Assembly (NCBI GenBank): GCA_000697475.1
Contig: JNEU01000777.1
Span: 222,427 to 286,426 of the forward strand
Direction: 5' to 3'
DNA: 64,000 bases
Source of the DNA: Lichtheimia corymbifera B2541
Taxonomy: Eukaryota > Mucoromycota > Mucoromycetes > Mucorales > Lichtheimiaceae
Made by a program: the position numbers and the translations under genes
Notes under the pieces: model-generated
What the model was told of the DNA's origin: nothing
Databases searched by the model: none
The model's input: only the letters and a program-made list of their open reading frames with translations
Part shown: in pieces, positions 1 through 12,438 of the stretch
Layout: every line of letters starts with the position of its first letter
Position numbering within the stretch: the stretch's first letter is position 1

Positions 1-618
1 ACCAGTATCCCTGTTGCTTTTATGTAGTTCACCCATACCTTATTCCAGTTTACGATGCTACTCCTTTATTGTATATACTTGATAAACATCCACGCTACTA
101 CCATATGCTATTATTCTTCGACTTTTTCATTGAATGAGAATAGTATTCAACATATCATTTGGAAGGGCATCTACTATCATCTCATTTGTGCAAGATGTGG
201 CACACTTGTTGAATGGGAGTGGATCGTTTATTGCTTATATGGAATATACTGACTGCATATTAAATTAGCATTCTTGCATAAATTAGGCGGGAAGACAAGT
301 GGAGGATGTCGATCATGGCTGGAATCCAAGTGCTGAGTCAAGTGTGGCGTTTCACATGAATCCGCATGGATTCAGGTACTCACTTTGGTAAGCTCCAAAG
401 GTCTGTGTGTTCTCAGCCCAAAAAAATGACGAGCAAAGAGAGCAAAAGGAACCAAACTCGGTGTAACATTTGCCTCGTTTTATTTTCTGCACTTTCTCTC
501 AAGCACGACACACCCACACACATATTCACACCACGCACACAACCAACCCTCCTGTTGCTTTTCCACCCCTTGACCATTCCTCTCTCTTGTCTCGTTTCCC
601 GAGTTCCATTTCCTCCTA
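1..618. other. Intergenic, promoter side of the amino-acid transporter
   Basis: I see no gene here. Short open frames lack homology-like features or splice support. The last 100 bases before the transporter start are pyrimidine-rich with CA-repeat tracts, which fits a fungal promoter and 5' leader. Confidence 0.5.
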
Positions 619-2730
619 ATGGCGCCCGTTCCTCACATGCGTGGCCCAGATGACGACCAAGACAAGCAAGCTTTGCTCCAAGACCATAAAACTGCAGCCG
701 ACTCGGATGACAATCGGTCAACGGATGACTACAACACTGAAATGAATACCAGGTCGTCAGCAACAACGAACGCGTCCAATAGAAACGAGGAACATGATGA
801 TGATGATACTACTGCTGCCGCAGCTACAGCAACCACCGAATATTATGATTCTTTTGATGTGGATGATTCAGAGACAGCGTTGCTTCATGACAACCGCCCA
901 AGGGACTTGAATGAGGCTGAAAATGCCGAGACTACTTACCGGTTACCATCCGAAGGAGGATCCGTATTTGCCAGCTTTGTAAGTATTGGGTAGTGGATAG
1001 TGTGTGTGTGTGTTCTTGTGGCTCATAGGGGAGGATGTGTCATGTTGTCTAACAAGAATAGCCACCATCTTATAGCTCAACATGTCAAACAGCATCATTG
1101 GTGCAGGAATCATTGGTCTTCCATTCTCATTCAAAGAAGCTGTAAGTATCGAAAAGGATCATATACGGGGTCCATCTTTTAACGTGTGTCCTAGGGATTT
1201 GGTATGGGTCTGATACTCTTGATCATTCTTACGATCCTCGTGGGTAAGTTTAGCCGGCTTCTCTTTTTATGATATCATTTGACCACACGAGACTCATACG
1301 CATGCCCACATTACAATAGATTGGACCGTTCGTCTTTTGATTTACAATGGCAAGTTATCTGGGCGACCCAATTATCAAGATCTTCTCGAGTACGCCTTTG
1401 GCTGGCCAGGGCTATTGGCTATTTCTCTTGCACAATTTGTCTTTGCATTTGGTGGTAAGTGTAGCTTGTTATCTTCATCCCTATCATTTCTAATACTAAT
1501 CTTCTTCATCGCATATAGCCATGTGTGCATATTGTGTTATTATTGGTAAGGGAACATGGAGGATGATTGGAAGATGACATGTTGACACGTGACCCATTAG
1601 GTGATACGATCCCGCATGTTTTCCGATCTCTCGTTCCCAATATTGACACGCTGCCGTTTGTGTGGATCTTTGCCAACCGTCGACTCTGTATCACGTTTTT
1701 CACGGTATTGGTATCTTATCCACTTTCGCTCTACCGAGACATGTCAAAATTGGCAAAGACGAGTGGTTTGGCACTGATTACCATTTTTGTTATTATCGTC
1801 AGTGTCTCACTGGAAGCGCCCAAGATGCCAGCTGAACTTCGAGGTGACCCTTCGTTGCGTTTTAGCTTTGCCAACAATGAGATCATACAGGCTGTCGCAG
1901 TCATTAGTTTTGGTAAGAGAGATGATTTGGATTTGGGATTGGTATAATGCGGGAGAGAAAGAGAGAGAGCATGTATCTAACACAACGTAGCCTTTGTTTG
2001 TCATCACAATAGCTTCATGATCTTTGGCTCATTACGGCAGCCGAGTATGAACCGGTTTGCCAAGGTGGCGCACTACAGTATGGCACTTTCCTTCGTAACG
2101 TGCACGGTATTGGCACTTTCAGGCTACATGTCATTCACGGACAAGACCGCCGGTAAGTTGTGTGATAGGATGGATCCATAAGCGAATGCGAATGACATGC
2201 TAATCACCTGGTTTAGGTAACATCCTCAATAATTTCCCGGCAGACAATACGTTGATCAATGTGGCACGGTTGGCATTCGGCATGAACATGTTCACCACGC
2301 TTCCACTAGAAGCCTTTGTGTGTCGTGAGGTATAGGGAAAAATGGGAATCATATAGCTTTGTCTGACAAGGTTATTGTGTGTATACAGGTATTGGAGATT
2401 TTATTCTGGTCATCGTCACCTCACAGCACCGTGCGACATGTAGTCATCACGACGTCCTTGGTGGGTGTATCACTCTTGATCTCCTTGTTGACCTGCAACC
2501 TCGGCATTGTATTGGAGCTGACGGGCGGTTTTTCGGCAACGATGCTCGCCTACATTCTCCCGCCACTATGCTATCTCAAACTTGCCAAAGACTCCATATG
2601 GCAAATCAACAAAATTCCACATTGGGCTACACTGATATTTGGATTGGTGATTATGATATTCAGCACGTCTTTCAGCATACAAAAGGTCGTTCTTGGAACA
2701 TCGGATCCGGGGCCAACCTGTGACCTCTGA
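619..2730 (+). CDS. AAAP-family vacuolar-type amino-acid transporter (Avt5/6/7- or SLC38-like)
   Basis: Predicted proton-coupled amino-acid permease with an Aa_trans domain. My model has nine exons: 619-978, 1076-1141, 1195-1243, 1320-1454, 1519-1545, 1601-1912, 1991-2152, 2217-2329 and 2389-2730. The sum is 1566 nt, or 521 aa, in frame. The first 120 residues are acidic, low in complexity and soluble. Exon 2 then encodes NSIIGAGIIGLPFSFKEAG, the classic first transmembrane helix of the SLC38/AVT group, followed by about ten more hydrophobic segments. Exon 5 is only 27 nt. Family knowledge places such proteins on vacuolar or other endomembranes; substrate and direction of transport cannot be read from sequence. 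It converges with the minus-strand CP2 gene. The start is the first ATG of the long frame, after a CT-rich leader. Confidence 0.88.
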
Positions 2731-3329
2731 TAAGAGAGATCGAGCAACATCCATTCCCCTGTACTCTAGACGAATTTACTTTTCTGTGTTATTATTATAT
2801 GCATTATCATTGAGGAAAATGGATATTCATCATGCGCTGTCAAGTATGGATTACAAGACGTGAGGGTTATCATCAAGGCTGGTTGCTTAGTGCCGCAAGG
2901 AACTGGAATCTGGATCTGAGATAGTAGGAGGGGATGCAAGCAACTGGCAACTGTGATCATATGTGAGCGATGGATTGGATGATGCTGTTATAGAAATCAA
3001 TGAGGCAAGCGTATCTTTGGAAGAGAGAGATGTTCTTACGCATATGGAAAACGTATACAATCAATAAAGTTACTAGTAGAAAAACAAGACATGCTATTTT
3101 TTTGGGTTGCATATGGCGTGGCATGCATATGTAAAAATGTACACACATGGACAAGGGTAAAAACAAAAGAATAAATGGCATAGCAAAAAGGTAGAAACAG
3201 GTTATGAGGGTGTGAATGATGTTAAGTTGAAGGGCAAGCAAGGGGAATAAAGGTATATACTTTGTGTTGCATATGAGTGAATGGAAAACTGAATGACGAG
3301 AAAAGACAACAAGATGCACAATGACAGGG
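2731..3329. other. Intergenic between convergent genes
   Basis: This is the shared 3' flank of the amino-acid transporter (+) and the CP2 gene (-). It is AT-rich, and I see no supported coding region or RNA. Confidence 0.5.
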
Positions 3330-5928
3330 TTATTGGAGCCAGAGTCTCACCGTACCATCGGCCTTGATGACCCATTCAACAGTGAGCACGGTACCGTGAA
3401 CAAAATCCTTTGCAACTACATCGTCATTCACTGATAATGCGGCCGAAAAATGAGATCGATTGCCATCGTTACTGGAGTTCCTGCGTGGAAATGAGGCCTT
3501 GTTGACCTGCTGGTTATTCAAAGAGGCCTTGGAAGGCCGCTGATGTCGCCATAATACTTCAGATACTTGGCTGTGGTGAAGTGAAAGTACTGGACATAGC
3601 TGAGCTACTAGCTCGTCAACCGTAGCTTCGCTGAGAACGACATGATGCTTGCTTGGTGCACCTTGATGAAATTGCTGATGTTGAGTAGTTTTGACGTGAA
3701 TATACAATGAAATGTCTGCTATCTTATCACGTGAGCAACGCTTCTAGTTGTAAAATCAGCATTTGTTACATACCTGTCTTGCTATTAGTGTTAGTGCTGG
3801 GTGATGCAATGGTGGAATCATGCTGTGAATAGCTACGTTTACGGGTGTTGCGTTCTTGTGCATCGATTAATGGTGCATCCTCCACGGGGATGGTGCTGTT
3901 GTCATTGTCTTCAAGGGTCGACAAGCGAATAAATTCGCTATATGGCTTTGGTTGATGATAGGTGTTCCAAATAGGCTGCTGCTGTTGAGCATCATCTGCT
4001 TTATAGGTTGAAGCTTTTAATAAGCGTCGTGTTGTCCAAAGGGAAAGATGACTTCTTACCTCCGTAGACACGTTCCATGTGCCTGCTGATTTGTTTGGCA
4101 TCGTCCTTGTTTTTACGCTCGGCACCCTACATATATAAACCCCCTTACATTAACAATCCAACTAACAACCCCTTTCTTTGCCCCATTATGTATATACGCA
4201 TTTTGCCCCTTACGCACAGACAATTATGTGCGATGGTTACATACCTTGTCCCGAAAGAGTTTGATTTTGCAGTAGGATTGTTCCACATACATATCTCCGC
4301 CTTCTTCGACTGACACAACGCGAGTCTCCATTTGTGCTCGTAATGGGATTCCTTTTACGCCCTTGATACGTGAAAAATCAGTCGACAGGCAATTGAATCG
4401 GATGTTAAGCTTGGCACTGCCGGTCCAGTCAAATGTGATACGATCAAAACTTGGATACCGCACATTATGGATCCCCATCGATTGACGCTCATCTAAATTT
4501 TTTGGTGTTATCATTTTATGCTACGTGTATCACTTTTCGACTCCTCTATATCTACCGCCCCCTACTTACCTAAAGACATCACACGAGCAGTAGATGGTTC
4601 TTTCTGCTGACCGAGCCAAAATTTCCAGTAGTTGAGCGCAACTTTGCGATGTGATGGTTCATGGAACATGATGATGAAAGTGCTAGTAATGAGCTGATCC
4701 GTATCATACACATCTTGTAGATGGATGCTGTAAGATTGACCTCGATTAAGATATGTTGTCGGTGACCCATCACTGATCTGGGTAGCTGCTGTCGGTGCTA
4801 TTATTATATAACACACCCGCACAGCAAAGGCATTGTACAGTGAGTATTAAATGACCACGATCCTTGCTATTCTTTCTTACCTTTAAGCACAATCCGAAAT
4901 TGCAATGCTTCTTTGCTATTATAACACCCGCATATACTTTTTTAGTGTCTCTATTATGATGTGACAGATGTGGCAAGAAGAACCTACATGTCTGAATTTG
5001 AATGATTGTGCAAGGTTGATCCCGGAAGAGCGGAAGCAGGTCCCGCTATGGTTGCCGATGGTGTTACCATGGGTCTCGCAGTAGGTTGTAGTGGATGTTG
5101 TGGTATGGATGTTGTTGTTGTTGTTGACATCATTTCGGCATCCGTGTGCGAAGATGATATGCAAGCCGATGTCGCCAATGTCATACTATGCATCATGCTG
5201 TTTGCAGGGGTTGATACTGGTGCCGCTGTTGCTGCTGTTGTTGCGACCACCGATGCCATGTTATTATTACAAGCATCCCCACCATTGCTGACACCGCTTG
5301 AGATCATGATAGGCGATTGCTGTATATATTCACCAGCAGAGTTGTTGTATGACATTTGATGCCGGCATTGTTTTTTGGTGACAATACAAGAAGGATCGTA
5401 TGGTGGTGTTGCGGAGCTACCATTAGAGGCAAAGGTAGAGGACAGTAAACAAAACGTGCGCTGCGGTGACACGAGGCTGTCATCGGAATAGCATCCGTTG
5501 CTAGCAGAGCCTATCATGCCCATGATCGGGTCATGCCCCATTCCCGTGCCGTTCCATACGACTGGCATCCTATTACTGCATTGCTCTCGCATCATGTTGA
5601 TGTCCGCTGGTGGTTTAAAGTAATCTTCTTCAGACGCGACAACACTTGGTGTAAGCAACATGGATGATGATGATGATGTCGTTATTGCTGATGGGTCACC
5701 GAATTGTGGATAAAGACCATTGTCCGCAGTGATCGGTGTCATCATTGTATTAACTTCTGTACCATAGGAAAGGTGCTGTTGCTGCATATCCATGGGCAAT
5801 GATGCATACATTGGTGTGGCTAATGGTGGTGGGGAAGATAAAGATGTCGTTGTTGGCATGACCCAACCGTCATTTGACAGCTGCTGTAGTTGGTGCTGCT
5901 GTTGATGATGGTGGTGGTGATTATCCAT
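3330..5928 (-). CDS. CP2/grainyhead-family transcription factor
   Basis: Predicted DNA-binding regulator. Seven exons on the minus strand: 5928-4988, 4915-4881, 4797-4570, 4492-4245, 4126-4060, 4013-3774 and 3715-3330. They sum to 2145 nt, or 714 aa, in frame. The N-terminal ~310 residues, starting MDNHHHHHQQQHQ, are low in complexity (His, Gln, Ser, Thr, Met) and activator-like. The CP2 domain then reads EALQFRIVLKAPTAATQ, TTYLNRGQSYSIHL, ITFDWTGSAKLNIRFNCLST and VKGIPLRAQMETR, with SYCKIKLFRDKGAERKNKDD, the hallmark of the family. The short 35-nt exon 2 is fixed by that homology. The C-terminal part may hold a dimerisation module. Animal grainyhead controls epidermal barrier genes, and the Neurospora homologue is linked to conidial separation; a wall or spore role here is inference. 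A 5' UTR intron (about 6024-5941) is possible. Confidence 0.85.
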
Positions 5929-8236
5929 GCTGGTATTTCTGCATATGCAAGAGAAAGAAAGGAACATGAATAGGATGTCCTGACGTGGTAATCCCGATTA
6001 TGACAGTGATTGTTTTGTCTTACTTGGATGATGCTTCACAAGGCACGTAATACGACGTGGCGGTGATGGTGTTGTTGATGCAGTCTGTGTGGAATAGCAT
6101 ATGCAAAGCACACACACTCTCACACGTATACACGCAGCTGTTGTAGAAAGGGAAAAAAGTTTCAAGAAGGAAAAAGATGTGGATTCAATCTTCAGATCGT
6201 TTTATACTACTGCACATTCCCCCATCCCGGGTACCAAACACACACACGACACGCACACATATACACACACAACCTCTCTCTATTCTTTTTTTTCATGCTC
6301 CCCCACCCCCGGTTATCTCCTTGTCCCACCATAATCTTCACCGGGCAATCGGTATTATGTTCTTGGTTTGGATAGTTTCCTGAACGGAAATGCCTACACA
6401 ATTAGGTCATCGTTGATGTATACGCGTATGAGCGTGGGGTCAAATAAAGCTGTACAAGGAAGGAGGTGGGATGAAGATGATGCTATGCACAAGCTGGGGG
6501 AGGTTGAGGATGAGGGGCGGGGGCTAAAGACGATGATCGCAATACGAAACAAAAGAAATGAGGAGAAGGGTCTCGTTCGCTCTCTCTCTTTCTCCGAGAA
6601 CAAAGAATGTTTTTGTTACTGGAACCATTTTGCATGAGCTCCCAATAAGAGTAGAGGACCCCACATTACTATTCTTTTGACCCATAGCATTTTTCCCTTG
6701 TTATAGCTTTTCTCCATAAGGAGCACGACAACAACAAGCTTCCGACAAGAGGAGTGTCAATAAAATAAAATTGTTATGCATCACAATTCACAAAGCATTG
6801 GTATCGTTTCAGCTTAGGTAGCACATGTCCTTCGTAGAGAACGAATCATTATTGATGTCTACTCTTCAACATGCTACTTACAGCCGCATCTACACGAGGG
6901 GATCTGCAAAGAAAGGGACCCTATTCTTTGACCTAAAGTATCGTATTGTCAAATCGAAGATTAGTATACTGCGTATGGGCGGGGAACTCCTGAACGACAT
7001 AGCAGCGCCCCTAAATAAGGTAAATGCCTATGTGATAAGTAATGCTATCCCTGGCTACTCAAGCATGCATCCTTTGTTTATCACCAGTGATTAGCAGCAT
7101 TATGCTTTGCACCATTGGACAAAGATGACAAAAAGGCGCTTCTTCGTGCACAGCGATCTCAACAATGAATCAACCCAAGGAGATCAAAAGGAGTGCATGA
7201 TGCTGCACATCCCTGTATCTGTGATTCTTCTCCTTTGCTCCCCCACACATATTAACACATCATGTACCCAGATGTCTCTTGCATTCTTGATTCTTTAAGA
7301 AAGCCTTTTTCATTGGACATGACAAAGGAGTTGACAATGGGCATCAATGAACCCTGACCGAAAAATGATCCCTGGGGATTTGCATATACATCTTTCCATC
7401 ATCTAAAATTATTCTGATCTACCAACATAGTGCTATCATTGCTCAACAATGCTCCCTGATCTTTTTATATATACAATGATCCCAACCATTACATATTCTA
7501 CTATGGGGATATTTCTCACCATTGCCATTATACAAAAAAGGGAAATGTGATACGCATCTTTGTGCGCACGCCTATACTGCAGGTTCAGTGGATGACATCG
7601 GCATGAATAAAGTAATGCATTTTGTGACGATAGTAAACCTCCTCTCTTTTTTATCATCAGTAATAGCCTGTTGTCAATGCATCCTTGAAGAGATGTTACT
7701 AGAGCATCCATACACACTTTATCACGAATGCTTATAATCCTTTGAATGATCAACAACACGCTCGTGTACATGTTCCATCTTGTAATGTGAGCACATGCTG
7801 TATCCCCGACGTCATTGTGATGATCCTTTTCCCCTTTCATAGATTATGTATCCAATTCATCATTGAAACAAGCAAGCTGTATGCAATCATTGGCCTCTAA
7901 TATGCATGTGAAGAAGTGTATTACACGTAACCGAGATGTCACCGATCGATAAACCGACCCAATTTGACGTCGATGTGAAGGAGAGAGAGAAAGAAAGAGA
8001 TAAAGAGAGAGAGAAGCGAAAGAAAAAGGGGGGATGTGCATACATTCTTTTTTCTTTGCCTCTCTCTCTCTATCACTTTCTTTTGTCTCTTTGCCTATCC
8101 ATTCTTCTTTGTTCTTGGACAACCCCCTTTTTATTCTCTCCTTTGGACTCCTTTTTTCTTGGATTGTCTCCTCTGACGCGATACTAGGTGACCCTTGTTG
8201 TAGCGTCAACACATTATCCACCATCACAAGATACAC
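5929..8236. other. Long intergenic region, divergent promoters
   Basis: This 2.3 kb sits between the CP2 gene (-) and the esterase (+). It holds CA-rich tracts near 6240-6270 and a GA/CT-rich block at 7980-8100. Open frames are short and lack protein-like composition. I found no gene or RNA that I can support. Confidence 0.45.
6200..6206 (-). promoter_or_regulatory. TATA box for the CP2-type factor
   Basis: On the minus strand the sequence reads TATAAAA, followed by a purine-rich leader. It lies about 270 bp upstream of the chosen start codon, which leaves room for the suspected 5' UTR intron. Confidence 0.4.
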
Positions 8237-9773
8237 ATGATGTTGAAGGACAATGATGTATTCATTCAAACATGTACGCTAAGCTATTGCTGCAATACGT
8301 CACTCGTCAAGGCTGCTGCTATCTTGAAGAGCACCACCACCTCGCTTGGCACCGTGGATGAGATCAAACCAGTGAATGGAACGGGGCAGTTGACCCAGGA
8401 CGTGTACAACACTGTATGGGGAGTACCGCATGGAATACGACGATGGATTGAAGCCATGTGGGCGCATGTTGTGAACGACGACTCTTCCAATATACGACCT
8501 AGATGGGATATGAAAACAGCCTTGCTTGTCACAGCACTACAAACCATGCGAGATCAATCACTCACTTGCAGTCTCCAATTTTGGCGTATGGGTTTGAATC
8601 AATTACGCTGGATATGCACTCCTCCAAGTGATGCCATCATTGTGCCCTTTGCTATTTCCGTGCATTCGAGAGGACTACCGGGGATACTCAAGGACGTCGA
8701 TCAACAAGAAAATGGCGCTCGTATCATTGAAGCTGAATGGGTCAAGGCACCAACATGTTCAACAACTATTGACCAACAAGATCAGTATCCATATAAACGC
8801 TTCTGGCATCGATATCTTCCGTACTCACGTCCTGAGCTGTTGTCCCCAACATGCAGCACCACGAGTAGTAATGCAAAGGAAGAAAAGGTCGTGCTGTTCA
8901 TTCATGGCGGTGGTTACGTTGCAATGAGCTGCGAGACGCATCGCTACTTGACATACAAGATTAGCAAAGCCACTGGTCGTAATGTACTTGGTAAGTTTGA
9001 CAAAGCTGTATACCTTTGACGAGTATTGACGCGGGAAGAGATAGCTTTCAATTACAGGCTCGCACCCGAAGTCAAATTCCCAGGGGCTTTGTACGACACA
9101 GTGCAAGCATACCTTCATCTAATTGACGATTTGCATATGGATCCGAAGCATATTACAATCATGGGTGATTCTGCTGGTGGAGGTCTTTGTATGGCATTAT
9201 CCTTGTATTTGCGTGATCATGGAGCACCCTTGCCTGAAGCCATGGTACTATTATCAGTTGAGTAATAATTCTGCTACACGTGGCATCCCTCCCAAGCTGA
9301 CAATGATAAATTATATACATAGCCATGGGTCGATTTGACATTTGGATTTCCAAGCTGGGCGAATGCTGAAGCACACGATTGTCTGCCACCAAAACCTGCT
9401 TGTTGGGACAAGAACCCTGCGATGCTCTATTTGGGAAAGGAAAATCATGAAAAGTTATGTCGACATCCATACGTCTCGCCTATCTACGCATCCAATTTCA
9501 ACGATCTACCAACGACTCTGATCCAGTCAGGCGGATGCGAGGCACTTCGTGACGAAATTGTGGAACTGGTTCGGAAGCTTAAAGATTCTCGGATGTCCAC
9601 CATTGTGCAACATGAACAATACGAGGTAACCTTTGACGATGATTCTCCTTTTGCTCTTGGTTATTGAATCCTTTTATTCATACTAGGACATGCCCCATGT
9701 ATTTCAATTGTTCCCTTTATCCCAGAGCCAAAAAGCTATCGACAGTATTGGTCGCTTTGTTAGATCATTATAG
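8237..9773 (+). CDS. Alpha/beta-hydrolase fold-3 esterase/lipase (hormone-sensitive-lipase type)
   Basis: Predicted serine ester hydrolase. Four exons: 8237-8990, 9045-9256, 9323-9625 and 9687-9773, giving 1356 nt, or 451 aa. The oxyanion motif HGGGY is in exon 1. The FNYRLAPEVKFP segment is completed across intron 1, and the nucleophile elbow GDSAGG is in exon 2. The exon 2/3 join restores LLSPWVDLTF. The acid residue lies in CEALRDE, and the catalytic His is in MPHVFQ, completed by exon 4. All triad elements of the family are therefore present. The ~200-residue N-terminal part resembles the regulatory extension of fungal HSL-like enzymes and is poorly conserved. Intron 2 uses a GTTGAG donor, which is non-standard. 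The start is uncertain: the ATG at 8237 opens the frame, but an upstream exon cannot be excluded. Natural substrate unknown. Confidence 0.82.
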
Positions 9774-11145
9774 TATAGCGTAGTAGAGACATGATGGCTA
9801 CACCAACATAAAAAGGAAAAGATCGCTGTGTTGTTTTCGGCAAAGCCGAGATGTGTTCCGAGACTTTTGTGTTATTTCTGCGCTGTGAGAGTGTACGTGA
9901 GCGAGTAATAATTACCGCCAAACATATCGAATGTTATTCATCCATCCAAAAAAAGAGACAAAAGATGCATCGTCATGCGGATAATAATTGTCCTTTGCTC
10001 ATTCTTCATTGGCTCCCCCACTTATCATTCAACAATTTCCTCAAGCGGATAAGCCGAAGACGTGGTAAAAAAAGAAAAGAAAATGATGGTAATGGTGGGT
10101 GTTTTATGGATCATGGGGCCAGATTGCTTTTTCAAGTGTGAAGGTTTTGTTGGTCGTTGCGTTGGATGACTGGGGAAAAAAGTAGGCTCAGCATGTATTT
10201 GCCTATGATTCTTTCCCACAAGGCGTATCATGGGAAGAGTACAACATGTACGATTGGCTACTTCAACTCCATGTGCACGTCGTTAATCTGTCAGATTGCC
10301 ACGTTACTTGATGCTCACCTTGTATACTGCCCATTGTTTTAGAAGGGATAAAAATGACGGTGAGCAGTGTGTGTGTGCATATGTCAGCTGTTGTGCGTAT
10401 TGTTGGATAGAAAATAGAGCAATGATGAAACGTGCAGCCTGCAGCCGATCCCATTTTGTCATGCATAAGAGATGCGTCAGGTTTGCCAATGGGCAGGGAT
10501 CTTGTAGATAGAGCACTTTTGGTGTGTGAAAGGTTCCTGACGGGCGAGTATCGCCGATGTTGTACAGCAGGCTGCAATAAAAGATGCCTATGTGAGATAG
10601 CAAGCAGCAATGTGCATGTATGTATGTATACACCAGAGTTTAATGGAAATGTCACGTCTGTGTAGGCTGTCCTTCCTCACATGGCATCAATGATGTCCTA
10701 TCGGGTCACACGCGCGGAACGAGCAATACCGAGATATGCTGTTTCATCCTTGAACAGGGTGCGTTGATTTGACAAAAACCGACTAGCCCGTGCGTTGCAA
10801 ATATTCTTGGAAAGAACGCCTTCTGGATCACTCTTTTTATTTCTTCGAGCTTTATGTACCCTCATTCTTTGCCCATTGTTGGCAACAAAAGTGAAAAAAA
10901 AGAGGGAGTTGCTGCTGCCAGCAAAGATTTGGTCACCACTCTCCTTATAGCTCCGTGTACAGGTGATCGTGTACAGCCAAGCCGAGATGGGATATACGCA
11001 AGAGGGACCCACATAAACAATTGCTTTTCTCTGTTGTATGCGTGTACCACGTCAAAATAGCGTTTGTTTATAAAGGCCTGAGCTTTCACATCAACAGCTG
11101 CTTTTTCCTTTCTTTTTCTCTCTTCCTTGCTCTTTTATCCCACTT
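9774..11145. other. Intergenic
   Basis: I see no supported gene. Frames near 10,260-10,660 and 10,700-11,090 are open on both strands but lack splice continuity or recognisable motifs. The 3' part is the promoter of the C2H2 gene. Confidence 0.45.
11069..11074 (+). promoter_or_regulatory. TATA box of the C2H2 gene
   Basis: TATAAA lies 77 bp before the start codon and is followed by a CT-rich leader (TTTTTCCTTTC and CTCTCTTCC). The spacing matches that of the chitin deacetylase and GAPDH genes in this window. Confidence 0.5.
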
Positions 11146-12438
11146 ATGAACACCAGTTGCACAGGCACAACTCATCCATTTGCATCTCCACCATCAGACG
11201 AATTTTATGCCTTAGGCACATTTACTCGCACTCCTGATTTGGCGACGTCTTCATTGACGAGTTCTAGCTGCTCACCTTCCGATGGTCCGATCTTGAGCAC
11301 GACAACACCGAGATCCACTAGTGATTATTCATCACGCTATTACGGACGTACTCATGAAGTGATCAATCGCATACAAGGCATGATGCTTGGCTGTTATCAC
11401 GATCCATATGCAATCGACCAAAACCAAGAGAACGCCGTCATTTGTCACCAACAACAGCAACATCATCATCACCATGACTTTTTATCCGATAGTGGCATAG
11501 AACCACAACATCATCACACACAACAGCATCAAGCATCATCCTATTGGACTTCGCCTATGTTTGCAGGTGCCCCAATACGATTTCCACCAACATCAATAGT
11601 TCATGGCGTCCTTCCATTCCATCAAGCACCCTTGTTTCAACAGCCCAATGACAGCAAAAACCCCGATCCTGCTTCTTACACCACCGAGTATTTACCTTCG
11701 CCATCCTCTTACAGCAATGGTACTGTGGTTGCACCGCCACTTTCAGCAGCACCAGCACCAGCACCGCCTTCAACGCTTCAACATCATCAATCAATACCAC
11801 CTACTGCTCCAAGTACTACTAATACAACACATACAACTGCATCTACTTCATCGTCACCACCTTTTTCAAATGATGATGATGAACAACAAGGCATCGAAAA
11901 CGACGATCATGCTTTTTTCCCTCCTCTGGAAACAAGTATACAAGAACAACAAGAGCACAATCATTCACAACCGCAGCCATCACCCGAAGAAAGGCCTTAT
12001 GGATGCTCGGATTGTGCTTCTGCATTTGGCCGACGACAAGATTTGAAACGACATGTCAGCTCTGTGCATAGAAAAGTCTTTCCTTACGAGTGCATCCAAT
12101 GCCATCGCCTCTTTAGCCGTAGAGATTCATTATTACGCCATGAACGTAATTCGTGCCATCGACCTGCCATTGCTCCCCACCATCCACATCCATCAACGTC
12201 TACAGTGTCATCATCATCATCTCGCCGCAGTAACAATACTGCATCACCATCACGTCGTAATGTGCAGCGAAGACGTCGCCGCAGTAATCAAGGGACGACG
12301 ACAACTACTTCCACCACGACAAAGTATCAGCGTAACAGTAACAACATCTCCACCACAACCACTTCTTGTAGTAGCAACAACAACGATGGTAACCGTACCC
12401 GATCCTCAAGTCGTCGTTACAACACTATGATGTATTAA
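11146..12438 (+). CDS. Two-finger C2H2 zinc-finger transcription factor
   Basis: Single-exon 430-aa predicted nuclear DNA-binding protein. The first ~280 residues are low in complexity (Ser/Thr/Pro, poly-His near residue 107 and Gln runs). Two adjacent C2H2 fingers follow at about residues 284-340: YGCSDCASAFGRRQDLKRH and YECIQCHRLFSRRDSLLRH, joined by a VHRKVFP linker. This arrangement resembles Msn2/4- or Adr1-type fungal factors, but orthology cannot be assigned. The C-terminal ~90 residues are basic and Ser/Arg/Thr/Asn-rich, which could serve for nuclear localisation. The start is supported by the TATA box 77 bp upstream. In the second finger the last zinc ligand is HERNSCH, with a five-residue gap between the histidines rather than the usual three or four. 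Confidence 0.88.
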   Translation: MNTSCTGTTHPFASPPSDEFYALGTFTRTPDLATSSLTSSSCSPSDGPILSTTTPRSTSDYSSRYYGRTHEVINRIQGMMLGCYHDPYAIDQNQENAVICHQQQQHHHHHDFLSDSGIEPQHHHTQQHQASSYWTSPMFAGAPIRFPPTSIVHGVLPFHQAPLFQQPNDSKNPDPASYTTEYLPSPSSYSNGTVVAPPLSAAPAPAPPSTLQHHQSIPPTAPSTTNTTHTTASTSSSPPFSNDDDEQQGIENDDHAFFPPLETSIQEQQEHNHSQPQPSPEERPYGCSDCASAFGRRQDLKRHVSSVHRKVFPYECIQCHRLFSRRDSLLRHERNSCHRPAIAPHHPHPSTSTVSSSSSRRSNNTASPSRRNVQRRRRRSNQGTTTTTSTTTKYQRNSNNISTTTTSCSSNNNDGNRTRSSSRRYNTMMY

